Of a stretch of DNA of 64,000 nucleotides, positions 62,498 through 64,000 are shown in pieces (positions within the stretch are counted from its first letter, which is position 1; every line of letters starts with the position of its first letter). The notes beneath the pieces were generated by a model, which worked only from the letters and a program-made list of their open reading frames with translations, made no database searches and had not been told where the DNA came from. A program made the translations under genes and the position numbers. The stretch is from CBDDBH01 sp965225625 (GTDB lineage Bacteria; Pseudomonadota; Gammaproteobacteria; JADZEE01), in contig CBDDBH010000024.1 of assembly GCA_965225625.1 (NCBI GenBank), positions 135,383 through 199,382 of the forward strand. The letters run 5' to 3'.

Positions 62498-63778
62498 TCA
62501 GACCGCACAGCAATAGATGCGGAAGACGTGAAGAGTGCGCTGGCGAAATGCCTCGGACGTCGGTCCCAGATAGATCTGCCAAGCACGGAACGTCTGCTCG
62601 CCTAGGGTGCAGCGCATGATTTCCTCACCGGCCATCATCCGTTCGTACCACGCTGCAGTGGTCTTGCCGTAGTGAGAGGAGAGGTTGACAATTCGCGTGA
62701 CCTCAAAGCCGTTTTCCTCGAGCGCCTTGACGTGCTGACCGAGCGAGAACCAGTGAAATCCAGGCCAAACGTATTTCTTGTTGAACGCGACACCCACTTC
62801 AGAGTCCAGTGCACGGCCGCGGTAAGATGTCATCAGCGAGTGGTGGACGTATCGTCCACCGGCCTTGATGCGTTTGCGAACATTCCGTACATAAGGGATC
62901 AATCCCCGCGGCCCAACGTGGCTGATCATGCCGGTCGACGTCACATGGTCGAAAACACGGGTATCTTCTCGATAATCCCCTTCGTTCAGCTCCCAACGGG
63001 ACTTGTCGAAAGCACTCAGCATCTCGCTTCCCACGACGACCTGGTTGTGCGAATACGTCCAGCCGACTACCCTGCCGAAAGGATGATTGGCGAGCGCCAC
63101 CTGGAGCTGGCCGCCGTAGCCGCAACCGACGTCGAGCAGGGTCTCCCCCGAGTCGGGGGCGACGAAGTCAACGGCGTCCTTAAACTTCCTCCACTGTGCT
63201 TTCTCCAACGAGTCGAAGCTGTCTGTCTGCCCGCTTCCAACCCTGAGCAGCTCGTCGACTACCAGTCGACCCGGATCTTCGAACATCCCGCAAGAATAAG
63301 ACATGTAGGTGTGGTCCAAGTATTGATCCAGAGCTTCTTGCGGGATGTCGTAATGGCTCTTGACGTTGACGCCCGCGCGTACCGTATCTTGGAATAGGAA
63401 GGACCTGTTGACGATCATTCGAGGCAACAACCTCCACCAGGGAAGCGACAGTTTAAGGTCATCACGGAGCGCCGCGAGCAAGTAAAGGTTGCCCCGCATG
63501 TCGACTTCGCCTGCCACAAAGCGCTCCAAGAAGCCGATGGGATTCATTCCTAGTAATTCGCGCCCGGAAGCTTGTGTTTTCAAGTGAATTTCGAGCGGAA
63601 CTCCGCGCCAGTGAGGCTGCTTGCGGCCGAGAGAATAGGTCTGGCCCTTCCAGTCCGTGATGAGGATTTCGCTCTGGGTGTTGGCGAGGGATCCTTCCAA
63701 GAAAGTACGCAGGCTGTCGGCGAGGCCTCCTACCAAAGCACGTCCGCTAATGGTCTGTTCTTCCCTTGTGCGTTGCAT
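62498..63778 (-). CDS. Cyclopropane-fatty-acyl-phospholipid synthase-like methyltransferase
   Basis: 426 residues from ATG 63778 (an upstream in-frame ATG at 63817 is possible). The N-terminal lipid-binding part is followed by the class I SAM core: TLLDVGCGYGGQL, and YMSYSCGMF with the Cys position of CFA synthase. The Tyr of the AWYERM motif is also in place. However, where E. coli CFA synthase has EHVG, with the bicarbonate-binding Glu, this protein reads MISHVGPRG, so that Glu is Ser. It may act on a different lipid or by a different mechanism. It lies outside the accessory zone. Confidence 0.82.
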   Translation of the reverse strand: MQRTREEQTISGRALVGGLADSLRTFLEGSLANTQSEILITDWKGQTYSLGRKQPHWRGVPLEIHLKTQASGRELLGMNPIGFLERFVAGEVDMRGNLYLLAALRDDLKLSLPWWRLLPRMIVNRSFLFQDTVRAGVNVKSHYDIPQEALDQYLDHTYMSYSCGMFEDPGRLVVDELLRVGSGQTDSFDSLEKAQWRKFKDAVDFVAPDSGETLLDVGCGYGGQLQVALANHPFGRVVGWTYSHNQVVVGSEMLSAFDKSRWELNEGDYREDTRVFDHVTSTGMISHVGPRGLIPYVRNVRKRIKAGGRYVHHSLMTSYRGRALDSEVGVAFNKKYVWPGFHWFSLGQHVKALEENGFEVTRIVNLSSHYGKTTAAWYERMMAGEEIMRCTLGEQTFRAWQIYLGPTSEAFRQRTLHVFRIYCCAV

Positions 63779-64000
63779 AGCTGTAACGCCTCTATTTGCG
63801 TGTCCGATACCGAACATCCGAGCTAAGCAGTACCGCTACACCCCCCCCCATATTACAAAAATAGACGCTGGGCCGTTTGTGGGCAAGGCGCACAGAAAAG
63901 AAGCGGTTCCCATTCACGTCATCGAGTAAACGTAGGTCTCACGCAGCTAGCTAACTCCCCCTGAGCCACCAGTTACTGGACAGCTGTTTTACGAGCCAAC

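Noticed and set aside
62328..62516. 62-residue plus-strand frame next to the CFA-like gene
   Set aside because: It lacks a family and a ribosome site, and overlaps the methyltransferase end.
1..64000. CRISPR array
   Set aside because: No series of regularly spaced short direct repeats was seen; the only tandem repeat is the 186-bp unit in the beta-helix gene.

Overview
The window looks like the chromosome of a free-living, probably marine or soil, gammaproteobacterium from an uncultured, oligotroph-like lineage. The grounds are two large TonB-dependent receptors, many stand-alone oxidoreductases, DUF1329 and DUF427 proteins, and Arg/Ser tRNA-linked islands of a proteobacterial type. No rRNA, CRISPR array or ribosomal operon is present, so the assignment is an inference from gene families.

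Region 1 (1-16 kb) holds single genes: a 5'-truncated SLC13/RCK_C permease, an acyl-CoA dehydrogenase, a frameshifted SYLF lipid-binding protein, a 2Fe-2S ferredoxin, a TonB receptor, a lipocalin-like protein, an alpha/beta hydrolase, a formylglycine-generating-enzyme homologue, HIT and VOC proteins, a frameshifted MFS exporter with DUF1329, GST, double DUF427 and a Sir2 deacylase.

Region 2 (16-28.6 kb) reads as an aromatic-compound catabolic cluster: a dihydroxyphthalate-decarboxylase-like protein, a DsbA/FrnE oxidoreductase, an HpaB-type flavin hydroxylase, an O-methyltransferase-like protein, a phenylacetate-CoA-ligase-like enzyme, an Asp/Glu racemase, a two-component ring-hydroxylating dioxygenase, a flavin-dependent monooxygenase and an MFS transporter. 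The FrnE gene has an in-frame UGA exactly at the first Cys codon of its CPWC active site, followed by a hairpin that fits bacterial SECIS geometry. It is a strong selenoprotein candidate and the most striking single observation here.

Region 3 (28.6-45.3 kb) contains an IS4-family element inserted in one arm of a long palindrome, then a second oxidative cluster: NmrA, a PD40 propeller, two LLM monooxygenases, an FAD monooxygenase, a frameshifted TonB receptor, an unusual FAD monooxygenase fused to cytochrome b5, an HD protein, an amidohydrolase and a methyltransferase.

Region 4 (45.36-54.86 kb) is a complete integrative element in tRNA-Arg(TCG), bounded by 45-bp att repeats. It carries an integrase, an AlpA-like protein, a winged-helix protein, a phage-type family A DNA polymerase with its partner, a structured RNA candidate, a conserved two-gene module of unknown function, a zinc-ribbon protein and a secreted beta-helix protein. 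It has no virion genes.

Region 5 (54.86-62.4 kb) is a second accretion zone that starts beside a tRNA-Ser 3'-end remnant. It has several gene fragments and a set of accessory genes (DUF5677-like, DUF2971, a protein with a HEPN-like motif, an extended RNase HI and two unknowns) that resembles a defence or stress island. A cyclopropane-fatty-acid-synthase homologue closes the window.

Four genes carry single-base frameshifts, three of them at runs of five or more G. Either the assembly has homopolymer errors or these genes are decaying or phase-variable.
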